In this document: positions 32,375-32,410 of the stretch, in pieces | How the letters are laid out: every line of letters begins with the position of its first letter | Numbering within the stretch: position 1 is the first letter of the stretch | Source: Limisphaerales bacterium | GTDB lineage: Bacteria; Verrucomicrobiota; Verrucomicrobiia; Limisphaerales; BOG-1460 | Direction of reading: 5' to 3' | DNA: 32,410 nt | NCBI GenBank assembly: GCA_003159675.1 | Contig: PLQC01000090.1 | Span: forward strand, 1 to 32,410 | Program-made: the position numbers and the translations under genes | The notes under the pieces: model-generated | What the model saw: only the letters and a program-made list of their open reading frames with translations | Told to the model about the DNA's origin: nothing | Databases searched by the model: none

Positions 32375-32410
32375 CCCGTCCGGCGACCCGCCCATAGGCG
32401 TCAACCTAAG

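Noticed and set aside
32109-32404. Short ORFs at the right edge as genes
   Set aside because: No domain similarity; the region includes a short palindromic repeat and is truncated by the window end.

Overview
This window looks like a Verrucomicrobia-type (Pedosphaera-like) chromosome segment; the taxonomy is inferred from gene content and repeat style only. From left to right: (i) the 3' part of a tRNA-Ser(GCT), overlapped antisense by an N-terminally truncated tyrosine recombinase; then a two-gene pair (GYF_2/DUF4339 membrane protein plus poly-proline membrane protein) and remnants of a HepT/MNT-like module. (ii) A secreted double beta-helix (pectate-lyase-fold) protein with a C-terminal propeller-like region, a universal stress protein and a membrane Ser/Thr kinase. 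(iii) A potassium-uptake locus with two complete, convergent Kdp systems: kdpE-like, glnB (PII), kdpA, kdpB, kdpC, kdpE-like on +, facing kdpC, kdpB, kdpA, kdpF and a small membrane ORF on -. A TA module with a decayed ParE-type toxin lies between them. No KdpD is visible. (iv) A 10-bp tandem repeat, an ABC transporter scar, enolase, a FeoA-like gene and a heme cluster (hemE-hemN-hemG/Y-hemH). The heme cluster contains a DUF559 endonuclease gene flanked by inverted hairpin repeats that differ by a compensatory base pair. Strongest leads: the GYF/PPG-ligand gene pair, the DUF559 hairpin-flanked unit, and the dual Kdp locus with two differently degenerate KdpE receiver domains and a PII gene. 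All homology calls are from reading the sequence; no searches were run.
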